From positions 24,392,460 to 24,456,459 of the forward strand of contig OX104112.1 in NCBI GenBank assembly GCA_944474755.1: a stretch of DNA of 64,000 nucleotides. The letters are read 5' to 3'. The stretch is from Limnoperna fortunei. Lineage: Eukaryota > Mollusca > Bivalvia > Mytilida > Modiolidae. The notes below the pieces were generated by a model. It ran no database searches and was not told the origin of the DNA. It worked only from the letters and a program-made list of their open reading frames with translations. Within the stretch, counting starts at the first letter, position 1. The number at the start of each line of letters is the position of its first letter. Positions 12,349 through 23,683 of this stretch are shown piece by piece. The position numbers were made by a program, and so were the translations under genes.

Positions 12349-14502
12349 TAAACTTCTATACTTGATAATATGCCTCATTTGTTTACATGTCATAATTTGT
12401 CCCTGACTTCTGCTTTGGTAACTTTACGTTGTTAGTCGGTCATGTTATTTTCATGAAGGGATCTAATATATATCACAATCATTTGTCCGCTTTTTGACGA
12501 AAAATTATGTCCTGACAAATCCAAAAAGTCATTGAACATTGAATGTATATAGGTTACACTTCTGTTGTAATTTCGGCCACACTTTACTATGTAAATTCGC
12601 CCTATCAAAATAAAAAATAAAAAATCCCCACATTTCAAAACGCTGAATATCTCGAGTAAATAATTGATGATTTCAAAATATACTTTTTCGGATCTACAGC
12701 AAGAGCATAAGCTTGATCATACCTGGTAAGCTGTTTTTCGACGGAAAAACACACAGCGAAAACCGATCACTTAAAAGACCCAGTATAGTATATTTCCTTT
12801 TTTATACGTCACCTAAACTTAGCAATAATCAAATTATTTTTTTTTAAATAGAACGATATTAACACTCATATTCGCCCATTGTCCAAAGCTATTTAAACAA
12901 ATGAATTATATGATTAACTGCACGTTGAAAATGATAGACACTCTTAGACAACTAGATTTTCAGTAAAGATAAATTATTATAGTCAATGACTTGTCACCCA
13001 AACCGAACACATTTTTAAAGACATGTCCCCATGTCAAACACATCATCTAAAACATGTCACCCAATTCGAATACAATTATTGTTGACACGTCAAATAAAAC
13101 AAACACTGTATTATAGGCATACTTGAAAACACGACGTATATTTCAATGTTTTTATTTTTATTTTATTTTAACGCAAAAATGCTTGTTATGCTATTTATTT
13201 TCTTTTAAACATGTACATTAACATTTTATCATTGTTGAAAGTTGTTTTATTGATTGACAACAATATAATATCGGTTCTATTACACAGTTAACTATGTGTT
13301 TGTTCTGATATTAAGTAAAATATGCACTACAAAGTGCAAAGTGCTAAAATATGCACATGGCTTATTTATATGCAATCAAATATATTTTTGTTTTAAACGT
13401 CTGATGATTAATGTTGCAAATACTGACAACAGCCACATCATCATCAAAAAGTTTCTGAACAATTCAAAATCAGCATACATACTGCCGCCGACATTATTAA
13501 AATTATCACAAGCAGTTGGGTATACTTTATTTTGAATGCTGAATATAACAGTTTAGTTGTTACATGTATTTACCGTTAATATAATCATTTTAATAATCTG
13601 TTTTTTATAATTTACTTTTCAAAATTTGTTTCAGACGGTGACGGGTAAAGATGAGCATGTTCATTTTTTGTATTATAAAAATAAAAAATAAAAAATACTA
13701 TCAGTATATTTGATTGAATGCATGCACCAAAAACATGGCATATACGTAGAAACACCTGTTGTATGCGCTGCTAAAGGAAATGTCTGCCTATTACATATTA
13801 TTGATAGCTACATTATATTCATCATTTTTATCACTGTAATAATACGAAAAAACAGAAAGGGGAGGATAAACAAAATTAATAAAAACGTATTGACAGTATT
13901 GAATTGTTCCGGTATTCCTCCAAAATTCTGTTTGCCGATCTTAATTTTTTTGTCAAATGGCGGCAATAGCAGAGGTTGATCCGCATGTAAATTTGAATGG
14001 CTAAAAGAGGTATCGTAGTCTTCCAATATAACTCGAAGAGCCAATATAAACACCACGACTCTAGATACAACAACATATTTTATTATAGATACTTGTCTAT
14101 AATATTATTACAGAATGGATTTATCTTAGATTATATAGTATAATCTATCGCTATACTCAATAAGTTAACTTTTCGTGCATATAAAGATAGGATTTGGTGC
14201 GCGAAGCAATAATCTATCACATCGAAGTGGTCTCATTTAGACTGCTATAATCAAATTTTGTTATTAAGACCATTTAATGAGACATTCGTTCATTCGTATA
14301 TATGTTCCTTGGTGCTCTGGACATTATAAATATAAACGTTACTTTATATTGCGCGCTATATCTTAATACAAACGACAAACTAGACAATTCTAATTCCAAA
14401 ATTATAAATTTTCCTCACAAATTCAACAATATTCTATCATCTGCATATGGTGTAAATATTTCTCAATGGATCAGGTATGTAAGAGCTTGCAACAGGTAAA
14501 CT
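12349..14502. other. AT-rich DNA without a recognisable gene
   Basis: Around 12985-13100 a phrase like 'catgtcacccaa..cgaatac' recurs in degraded form. Open frames at 13296-13535, 13710-13979 and on the opposite strand at 13808-14056 overlap one another and show no known domain. Confidence 0.4.
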
Positions 14503-14587
14503 TCCTCCTCTCCTAATTAAAACTGGACGCATGATATAACTAAAAAATTGATGGAAGTGGCGTCAAACATTATTCAAACAAACAAGC
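14503..14587 (+). mobile_element. 3' fragment of a tRNA-derived bivalve SINE
   Basis: The sequence matches the conserved central/3' part of the SINE seen at 14929-15176 and 45557-45790, in plus orientation: a CTTCCTCC box, AAAACTGGACGC, then GTGGCGTC, and an A-rich tail with CAAAC repeats. The tRNA-like head is missing. Confidence 0.65.
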
Positions 14588-14928
14588 ACATTCTATTGTA
14601 GTTATCTATATAAATATTCCAAAAATTGTATTATATTTAACATTCAGTTTATAAAATCATGTGATTGATGGGTGTTTCATACAAACACAATCTTGCCACT
14701 TATCTAGGAAGCTTAAGGTAGGAAAACACAACTGATATTTGCGTTTATATCTATGACCTTAAGTTAAATTTTGTTGTGAATATGTTTGAATATAATAGAT
14801 GTTTGAAGTGTGTACATTTTGTTTACTTGCTGACAGTGTGAAAAAACATCAACAGAAATAAGAATATTCAAGTTTTAATAATGTAGGGGAGATAATCGCA
14901 ATTTTATAAGTTTTAGTATTTTTATTGG

Positions 14929-15176
14929 AGTGGTGCTTTAACGCTACTTTCAGCACTTTTCAGCTATATCATATCAAGATTTTTATTGGGGAAGTGATAC
15001 GGAGTACACGAAGTAAACACATGACCCGATGTAGAAAAATTTGCAATCATGTCAATTTAGATTAGAGTCGAGTACACCCAAACCACAGTGAGACTCAAAC
15101 ACTCACCCTCAGTGTTGGCAGACCACGGGATCAATGGTGGTTGAATAACTAATTAAACCATTCAGCTAACAAGGCC
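14929..15176 (-). mobile_element. tRNA-derived SINE, nearly full length
   Basis: Read on the minus strand, the head at about 15176 shows a Pol III box A (TAGCTGAATGG) and, further on, a box B-like GTTTGAGTCTC near 15090, followed by the conserved body that ends in the reverse complement of CTTTAACGCTACTTTCAGC at 14939-14957. This order (tRNA-like head, conserved core, short tail) is known for mollusc SINEs. The copy is diverged and not part of a gene. Confidence 0.7.
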
Positions 15177-15589
15177 TCATTTTAAGATTAAAACAATCTA
15201 ACTTAATATGGTGCCAAATCCCAAAATATGTGTCAGCAGAGTGATAGTATGTTTACTATTTCATATGCACTTATACTCTTTTATTTTTAATTTAATGCAA
15301 CAGCTTCTGAATCAATTTTCATGAAATAAAACCAAATGAAGCAGAATTTTTGCAAGTTTATTTGGACCATGTATTATTCAGAGTAATTACTTTACTCAAA
15401 AGTTAACAAATTTGTAAATATATAGTGGAAAAATAATTTGGCTTTCACTTTTAGCACAATACTATGTATAACAACAAGGCTCAAGGATTCAGAGGTTTTT
15501 TAAAAAGTTATCACCTGCAACAAACTTCTTTTCAATTGTCTGCTAGTCCTGCTCTTCTCATTTTCGGAAAGAGTTTTCTCCTTATAAGA

Positions 15590-15825
15590 AAAAATAGTAG
15601 GCCTGAAGTTTACATCAGATGGGTCACCACTGTGCAAGCCGCCGTCAACAAAGTGAGCGGAACATATTATGCTATGCTCATTTGGGTGCCAGTTCTCTTT
15701 ATTTATAGATTTTACCCAACCTTTTTCTTTTTTTTTGGTCTTTTGAGAAACGAAAAAAAAAAATCAAACCCCTTTTCTTTGACTCGTCAGTTTGTGCGTT
15801 TATAGACGACACAGTGAAACACCAT
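15590..15825 (-). pseudogene. Decayed THAP zinc-finger domain
   Basis: Minus-strand translation shows the parts of a THAP (C2CH) DNA-binding domain. At the N terminus, from an ATG at 15823-15825, is HCVVYKRTN, where families have Cys-x2-5-Cys after the start; the second cysteine is absent here. A basic block like RFSKDQKKRKR lies near 15725-15760. Then NWHPNEH (ending at 15694) leads into ICSAHFVDGG, which carries the Cys-x-x-His pair (Cys codon 15662-15664), and RPTIF at about 15590-15601 matches the domain end. The blocks lie in different frames, with a TGA after the first and a long homopolymer between them. THAP domains occur in P-element-type transposases and in host proteins; which source applies is unclear. 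It cannot encode a working finger as it stands. Confidence 0.65.
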
Positions 15826-17660
15826 AGCTCGTTACTAATGTAAATAAGAATGGAATGCGGATATCGCCGTCCGGAAGCGTTTGTGCGCAAGCGCGAATAG
15901 CAGTACCGCAGTTATCGTAAACATTTTTATTGACAAAAAATCAGAATACTATGGTCCGTGATCAAGCGGCATAAATAAGGCATTGGCATTATCAAAATAG
16001 AATTGTCTAACGCTAAATGAAACGTTTGTTTTGTTACTAGAAGTAAAAACACAAAGATGTTTTTTATCGCATATAAATGTGCTTTCACATAGATATGATA
16101 TAGGGATATGTTTTTAGGTAATTTGAACTGCACAAATTATATAGCATATTAGTAAGAATTGATGAAACAAGAGAACCTGTTGGCACAACTTTAAAGTCGA
16201 ATAATGCCCTTATAAGAATGACAACTGTCTTAAATCTAGATTGCAAGGGCATAAAAAAAACGGAAAGGTAAGGAGGAAATTAATGAACATTTTGTAAAAA
16301 GAAGCGACACATGAAATGAATTTTGCAAACTGATGGAGATCGAGGAGTCATATGGTTGAATAGTTAACCACAAGTATCATTTTCTTATTATGTATACCAG
16401 TTATATACAACTATATCCAAACGATTTCTCCGACAAGTTGTGCGACCAGCGTTAAATGAAACTGCAGCATTAATAATACACACATAGATTTTCTCTTTAG
16501 TGTCTAGCAAAAACTATGTCAGCAACATCACTGTAATGTGGTGCATATTATTTGGCTAATTAGTGTAGGTCATTTGTATTTTATATATGATTTCAGTCTT
16601 TATAAAATAATAACACGTTAGTCTTTTATATTCATTGTTATTTGTTTACTTGAAAAAAATGTAAATCGGGCCTAATAATCTTCAAAATTATTGAACATTT
16701 TGTCATCTACATTAATATAAGACATTCCATTCTACACAACTTTAATGATATGTGTATATTTCAAGGGTGTATTAAATACAATAATATGTCATAATAGTAG
16801 TGGGATCTTCATACGTCTATGTTGTTAAACGTAACTGGATTACCACTGAACTCATACTTTCTTAAAAGTGGAATGCGTGTTATTGCTTTGACTTATTCCA
16901 GGTATTTTGGACATTCTTTTAGGACTGGGTTTAAATAACTGGATATTTGATTTTGGAATCTACAACAACAGTTAAGTTAACATTTTGTTTTGTTAATCAA
17001 TTAGTTGTAATTAATTGTAATAAGTAATTAAGTTTTTTATTTGTTGGCTATTTTAAGGTTATTTCTTGCTGCAGCATCACAATTGAAATTAATGTGACAA
17101 GCTGATAAACTGGTAATTACACAGTCGGTTTATAAAGGACTAATGACGTAAATGTCAACAATTAAATGTATATTTTGTCAAAAATAGCGATTAAATTTTT
17201 AGGATTCCAATAATGACTGAAAAAAATATTATGACTGAAATAGGTTGATTGGTTGATTGGAGGCGTACGCAACATGATTTTTTCCAATCATAACAACTGA
17301 ATATATAACGTTATCTTGTTTCCAAATAAATGGAGCTTTAGTTGCCAAAAATAAATAGCAATTCGTAAATCGTTGATCAGCTAAACATGGTTCTCCATTT
17401 TCGCAAAAAGATAAGACAATTTAAATAATTTTTAAATGAGAAATTATACTTATTAAAATAAATTTAACAGTGTTGCAATATATGTATGGTCATTGTAAGT
17501 AGGTTAACAAATTAAACTGACAAAATAATTGGTATTATTTTCTGGTAATTTGGAGACTATCTGGTGGATTGTAATTATTTGCTAATTATATGGTGCTAAT
17601 TTATTAACGAGCCAAATATTAAGTAAAAAATATAAACAAAAAACAAATGATTTGAGAACA
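15826..17660. other. AT-rich DNA without a recognisable gene
   Basis: No domain-bearing frame, RNA gene or bounded repeat was found. The stretch is mostly A/T with short runs. Confidence 0.5.
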
Positions 17661-19295
17661 AATGGGAAGATCTTTCCCGTTGATATGATTTTGTCTGTTG
17701 CTAAGCACAAAATGTCACTTCCAGTCATGAGTATAGAATGTAGTCCCGAGTCAAACATAGTATGGTTAGTGAAGACGTATGCCTCTTACGGTTATAAAAT
17801 GACATATTTAAGTAAAGTAAATCATCCTTTTTCTGTAACTATACCGTTGCTAAGGACTTTGTATGACCTGATCCATGACCTTATACATTGGGTTGAAATT
17901 AAAGATCGTTCCCAACTGATCACTAAAAGTATCATGTTAACTATATTATCTCCAATCGTTTTCAAGTTATAAGCCAAAGACCAAATAACCGACATATATC
18001 AAGACAAAAACCAGAAAACGGTTTATCGAAGTCAGAATACAGGAAAGTTGCGTCTCTATGAGAATTTTTTTTTGTTTTTGACGTATCATCTATCTTTTTG
18101 GTTTACGGTTATCGAGTTATAACGATAACAAAGATCAAGATCAAAGATCAAGGTAATAAGCGACATTTGACCTTGACATCAGTCAATCACTATTTGTACC
18201 TTGACTTACGGTGGAGGCCCTATGCCTGTATGTCTTTTTCAAGAATTTTTTTTATAGAAAATGATTTTTACGTCAGGGACCAAACCTCCTGTACGGACGC
18301 TTCAAATAATAGTAAAGTGTACATAAACATTTATCCTGAAGACATACCAAACACTTTGCACCTTTGGTATATCATGTAAGTCTTACGGGTTTTAGTGAAA
18401 ACAATATTTACGATGTTTGGGTAGATAAATCTCTCAGGAAAAAGTATTCAGCTTGAACAACGAGAATAGAAAATATAGTCCAGGTTCATAATCAAAAGAT
18501 TCGACATGATATATCGCGAGCTCTCAAATCGATCCGCTTTCAGAAAAGCGGCGAAACAAAAATAAAAAATAAAACCTGTGCTAAGTGTTTAAAAAACAAT
18601 TAGAAGGCCTTGACCTATAACCTTTGACATTCGGCTCAAACTGAAGGCATTGGCTGGGTGATTATATTAAACTATTTGTTTTCTTTATTATCTCGAACCG
18701 TTTACAAGTTATAACCCCAAAACCGATGAACCGAAACGCGTCAAGGACTTGAACTCAGAAATGATTCATTGAATAGCTTCGGACTCCTATAAGGTTTTAA
18801 TGAGAAGAGTATTTTCCAATTCCTTGTCTACTTTTATATTTTACTGTTTTTGAGTTATAATGATAGCAAGATTGGAGGTTTAGAGTGGATAATGATACTG
18901 AACTTTGACCATGAGACCATCTTTAAAGCCATGTCACGAGATGACCAATGGTAAAAACCCTAGGTGTTTTCGACATTTGTTTTGTCAGTGTTGTACTGTA
19001 CGTTTTAGTGATAACAGAGTGCTGGAAATAGGCAAGAGATAATGCTGTCATCTGCTCGTCAAAACTTGTTAGCCAAAGGATGTCATAAAGTGTCTCAAAA
19101 GTTCGCTAAAATTTCCCACTTTTCAGTTTTTTTGTATCTTATATTTGGAATCGTCCTTAAGTACTCAAACGTTGTCGCGAAACATCAAGATTACATGTTG
19201 CTTACTTTTCACGTAATGGCTTTAAAATTAACGGAATATTTGTCGAAGAAAAACAGTAAGGTCTTCCCATTGGTAATGGGAAGACCTTATTGTTT
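17661..19295. mobile_element. Mussel dispersed repeat bounded by AATGGGAAGA-type ends
   Basis: The left end reads AATGGGAAGATCTT and the right end AATGGGAAGACCTTATTG, the latter forming a hairpin with its own reverse complement. The interior contains phrases such as ATGCCTCTTACGGTTATAA and repeated TGACCTTGAC motifs, which I recognise from dispersed mussel repeats. The open frames at 17652-17972 and 18098-18379 have no known domain and are probably incidental. The mechanism of movement is unknown. The boundaries are inferred from the end motifs only. Confidence 0.45.
19251..19295. repeat. Near-perfect 21-bp hairpin with 3-base loop
   Basis: Arms at 19251-19271 and 19275-19295 are reverse complements with one mismatch, separated by GGT. 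The arms contain AAGGTCTTCCCATT. The hairpin forms the right end of the surrounding repeat. Confidence 0.85.
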
Positions 19296-21474
19296 CTAAT
19301 TTATTGAGATCAATGAAATTCCCTTATCCAAGAGTACTAATGTAAGATTCTGTTTCTATAATTAAAAAAAAACAATAAAGTTGCGAAATGAAATACAAAT
19401 TCTTCCAACCAAAATTTCATGGGCATGACATGAATGCGCCGTAAATCAATGTTGTTTTGTTTATGACGTCATTATTTATGTTTATGACGTTATTATTTTA
19501 ACTATTAACAGATGAGAAACATAATTTCCACATGCAACAAAAACTATTTGTTCACATTGGTCAAGCGGTTTTAATATTACGCAAAAATAGAGAAATATGT
19601 TAATAAATGCCCTTTAAAAATTCCAACGTCATGGCACTATAAATGGCTCTTATTCATAAAAAAAACACAGAGAATTAAAAGAAGTTTCACACTCCAGCTT
19701 TGATTGACATCCTCCGAAACGTTAGAAGCTTCAATGTCTTTAACAATGTTAGTTCACAAAGTCAGTTGGTAAAATTGATGTTTTGGTCATATATGCATGA
19801 CTTAAATGTATGGATTGATTTATTTGTAATAAAGTAATATCTGTTTAACCCACGTAATAAATTTTGAACATAGTGTTTACTACCCCCCTTTTTACCTGAA
19901 GTACAGTTTGCATTCGAAAAATATACATCAGGCGATCTAGTGCAGCAATATTGAATAAAAGCTCAACACTATCTGCCTACCCATACAAATGGTATTTTGA
20001 TCTGACAACATCTTCAATATGCGCCAGTGCAATTTATGCCCGATTTCAGACTTGTTTCCTAATTTGGCCAATGAAATTTGTGTATTAAAACGCAGAAGTG
20101 ACTACACCAGTTCCTTAACGGCCTGAAAACGGCAACGACGTTATCGACGTCAAGTTTCGAATGATTACGAAAGCGTAGACATATTGCCATATTTCTTTGT
20201 CTTATTATTAATAAAAACATATTTACATTGTAAAAATTACGTCATTAAATTAATACTCAACAACCCTTAGCATACAATATGATGCATTTTATAATGGAAT
20301 ACATATGCTACACCATAATACAATAGTTTAGTACCTGTAGCTACTTACTGTACTGTTTGCCCCTTGTTTTACCCTGAATTGTACCTTCTTGTAAGAGAAG
20401 CAACATAATAAATTTTAGTTCTTCATGTTAACTTGTACATTTTTGGTGCAGTATATAAGATTCAAAATAAAGTAGCATATGACTGTATTAAGACTGTAAT
20501 TTATTGCATATTTTGTCTTTTCTTTATAAAAGACCAAAAATCTAGACTCATAGAGATACACGAAGAAGAAAAGTATGCATACCACCACACAAGTTATGTC
20601 CTCCTTTAAGCTGTGTGCTTAACAAATATTTTATTTTATTTTATTAAGAGGCGTGGGGTAAAAACAATTATTTTGTTCTTGGCCAGAACAAAAAGGTTTC
20701 AATATTCCCAATTTCCCCATGCATCCTATCTCACATTGAAAATCAATGTTACAATAGGTTGCTACTAGATAAATATAAACCTCAACAAGTTCCTATTTGA
20801 TTTTCATGCAAAAGGAAAATATCAGAACAAACCAACTGAATGCAAACAAAACAATAAGTTCCATAAACTGCAACTATGAGGTCCTGTCTGGCCATGGACA
20901 GTGTTTATCATTAATTGTTATAAATGTAAATAATCATCATCAATGGCTGAATTTCAATTTGATATTTACATTGAGATTTTGATCATTTAGGTAATATTTG
21001 TCAAACTTGTATCTGCTCACAGTCTCAACATTATAAAAAAGGGGTGTAATGCTATGTGCAAAGTATAACATTTTACTACTTTTCCTAGATCTTCCTGAAA
21101 ATACAGTTAAGTGTAGTCATAGTATCAGCAGACATATAAATCTATCTATACAAATGGTTTCAGCCTATGAACAATTGTTATCCAAGCAATAAAATTTATT
21201 AAAAATTTCTTTCCTGGTCTCATACATTGTTTAGTGCAAATTCTCATGTGTATATGATTTTACACATTTAAATTAGAAATTACATTCTAAACCTGACATG
21301 GATTGTATGAGTTGTGTCTTATGGCAATGGAATTATATGAAGAATAATAATAAAATAAAAATACATAATAAACATTTCTTTTAATTATTAAATATCACAT
21401 GCACTATAATTGATGTATTTTGTAATTATTAATTAAATTTAATACTTATATGCTGCATGTTACAATTTGTTCGA
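19296..21474. other. AT-rich DNA without a recognisable gene
   Basis: A short tandem phrase (TGTTTATGACGT twice) occurs near 19458-19493. Otherwise there are only AT-rich stretches and short chance frames. Confidence 0.45.
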
Positions 21475-21811
21475 TTAAATATATCTTGGAATATCAGCTG
21501 CAATGTCCATTATAAAATAGGTCACATGACTTTTAATTCTCTATAATATATGCCAAGCAACATATGCTCACTAAGATTTTCTGTTTTAAGTGTATGCAAA
21601 CTGTATTTATCATTTTCAGCACAAATGTAAATCCATGAAATATTGTTCCAGAATTACTTGAAATTTTGTCCATTTAGTTCTAGGTATGTTTTATGTATCT
21701 CTTCTTTCCATCAGAATTAAAATACATCATGGAATATCCACTGTGTCTTTTGTAGCAAAGTGCACTATGAAATAGACCACATGGCTGATTTTAAATATTG
21801 TTTGGGTTCGA

Positions 21812-21855
21812 GCGCCACTGATGAGTCTTGATTAGATGAAACGCGCGTCTGGCGT
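21812..21855 (+). ncRNA. Type I hammerhead ribozyme
   Basis: All conserved parts are present. Stem I is GCGCCA (21812-21817) with TGGCGT (21850-21855), including one G-U pair. The core is CTGATGA (21818-21824). Stem II is GTC (21825-21827) with GAT (21835-21837) around a 7-nt loop. The second core is GAAA (21838-21841). Stem III is a minimal ACG/CGT with a 2-nt loop, and the cleavage triplet is GTC (21847-21849). Such a short stem III is typical of retrozyme and Penelope hammerheads, which are thought to work best as dimers. No core residue is missing, so activity is plausible but untested. Confidence 0.85.
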
Positions 21856-22186
21856 AGTAAATTCTATTAACCTTGGTATCTTTGATGACATTTTATTTGA
21901 AACCACTGGGTCGATGCCTCTGCTGGTGGACTGTTAGTCCCCAAAGGTATCACCACCCAGTAGTCATACTTCGGTGCTGACAGGAATATCATTGATGCTT
22001 TCATTAATATAGCCATTATCTAAATTTACTGCCCTGAAATTTCGAAAATTATTTTAATTCTAAGGTTTTTCTATTGTCAAGGTGTAGATAGCCTTTGCCG
22101 AATTTTGGTATAACGTTTTGGAATTTTAGTGATAATAGCTCTACAACATCTCATTTATTTGAATTTTAAATATTAATTGGGTTCGA

Positions 22187-22230
22187 GCGCCACTGATGAG
22201 TCTTGATTAAATGAAACGCGCATCTGGCGT
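22187..22230 (+). ncRNA. Degenerate second hammerhead ribozyme
   Basis: This has the same architecture as the upstream copy: stem I GCGCCA/TGGCGT, core CTGATGA (22193-22199) and GAAA. Two changes weaken it. Stem II now pairs GTC with AAT, creating a C-A mismatch. Stem III reads ACG/CAT, creating another, with ATC instead of GTC at the cleavage site. Cleavage is likely reduced or lost. Confidence 0.75.
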
Positions 22231-22400
22231 AGTAAATTCTATTAACATTGGTATCTTTGATGGCATTTTATTCCAATTATCCATATTAGTTGCCAATCAA
22301 CGTGCTCACTAAGATTTTCTGCATAGGTAAACTGTATCAGTGTCAGCACAAATTATAAATCCATGACACTGCCAGAAAATGTTGAAATAGACTGGAATGC

Positions 22401-23683
22401 GTTTCTCTCTTCTTAATTGCTTAATGCTAAAATAAACAAACAATCAACTTTAAATATAATGCTATAATTGTATAATTATACTATCCAATTTTGGTAAAAG
22501 CTTAACTTTAAAAATTTGGGAATCTGTGTATAAAATTGATAAAAAGTTAATGCTTATATTAAATAAAGAGGAATAATTTGGTTTTATTATATTATATTCT
22601 GGACCCTTCTGTTGATTTATAATTAAATATAAAGAGTATTCAAATATTGTTAAATACAGACAATTATTTTATAATAAAAAACCCAAGGGGTCAAATCTTG
22701 ACCATTTAAAATTGTGTGGGTGTAAATGAGAAATATCAATAAAATATGTCAGAAATTAAAAGCTTTTTTTAAATAAATTAATCATAATCCAATGTTTTGG
22801 AGTCAGCATACATATCTTTAATGAACTTTAACCTCGTAAACTATCTATCAAATCTTTCATTCTTTCTTTCTAAAACTGAGTTTGTAAGTAACTGATGAAG
22901 TGACCATGTTTAAACAAATGTATGTGTTATTTTTAATTTATCGTTTATGAACCTCCAGACCAAATGCTTTTTTAACTTACTGTTTGGCCAACACATATAA
23001 AACTAGTATTTCAGTTTAATGTTTTAGCATGACAATTTTAAAGACAATGCACTTATATTGGATTGTGCAAAATTAAGTTTAAGTTAATCTTTAAAGTTAG
23101 ATATGGTATTTTGTGTAGAGTTGGTTAGGGGGTGTATAAGAATTGCAAGCAGGCCTAGTACAAATGTTCAAAAGCTATTTCATTATTTTCGCATACAGAT
23201 AGTTCCAATACGGGCTTGTATCGTTTTAATAAACAATTTTTTGGTCGAAATAGGTAGTAGTCAAGACATGTTATATACACTGTCATCACTCATTCTTCGA
23301 GCAGGTTAAAGCGACATCTCTTGTAGAATTTTTGTACAATTATTATAACTCAACAAACAGTTAGTATTTTCATGTACTTACCTTAGTTTTCATGTCTTTG
23401 GTGCAGCTTCGTACGGCTTAATGTAATTATAAAAGTTAGCTGGTCTTCACTAGCGCGTCAAATGGCGATGTCAAATGGCGATGCAAGAATTTGTTTCACG
23501 TTGACGTTACTGGAAGCTGCGCTAGTTTATGTCATACAGAACGCTCCAAAAGTCAACGAAATTCGACTTAATACAAAACATTTCAGATTTTTTATTTACC
23601 TGACCCTAAAAAATAAACAACAACAATGTATTATGTTTTAGCATCATAATTTAAATTGATTATAAACAAAATAAAGTTTCCGA
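22401..23683. other. AT-rich DNA without a recognisable gene
   Basis: There are no domain-bearing frames. Near 23455-23485 the phrase TCAAATGGCGATG occurs twice in tandem. A possible minus-strand splice donor lies at 23376-23386. Confidence 0.45.
23382..23560 (-). other. Possible first exon of a leftward gene
   Basis: On the minus strand an ATG at 23391-23393 reads ATG AAA ACT AAG and is followed at once by GTAAGT, a consensus splice donor. The sequence upstream (to about 23560) is less AT-rich than its surroundings. No downstream exon was identified, so this rests on a single splice-site match. Confidence 0.15.

Larger units (their letters stand above)
21791..22265 (+). mobile_element. Dimeric hammerhead-ribozyme (retrozyme-like) element
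   Basis: The element holds two copies of a segment (GGGTTCGAGCGCCACTGATG, then AGTAAATTCTATTAAC and GGTATCTTTGATG) separated by one full internal unit. Each copy contains a hammerhead ribozyme motif, and the predicted cleavage positions (after 21849 and after 22224) are exactly 375 nt apart. Tandem hammerheads bounding a short non-coding unit are the hallmark of retrozymes, non-autonomous retroelements that spread through small circular RNAs and are known in mussels. The middle part carries CTGGGTCGATGCCTCTGC and a CACCACCCAGTAGTC hairpin partner, familiar from an abundant mussel repeat. There is no reading frame. ATTTTA lies at both ends and may be a target duplication, though it is also internal to the repeat. 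Confidence 0.75.
21475..22400 (+). repeat. Two diverged tandem units, the second split by an insertion
   Basis: A unit at about 21475-21720 contains GGAATATCAGCTGCAATG, GTCACATGACTTTTA, GCTCACTAAGATTTTCTG and AAATCCATGA. The same landmarks recur in order starting at about 21723 (GGAATATCCACTGTGTC, ACCACATGGCTGATTTTA) and resume at about 22266 (GCTCACTAAGATTTTCTGC, AAATCCATGACACTG). The gap in the second unit is filled by the hammerhead element. Confidence 0.65.

Noticed and set aside
14929..15176. Possible functional tRNA gene
   Set aside because: The box A/B motifs belong to a degraded SINE head; the cloverleaf cannot be completed.
15464..15805. 113-codon plus-strand frame
   Set aside because: It lies antisense to the THAP relic and consists of its complement plus low-complexity residues.
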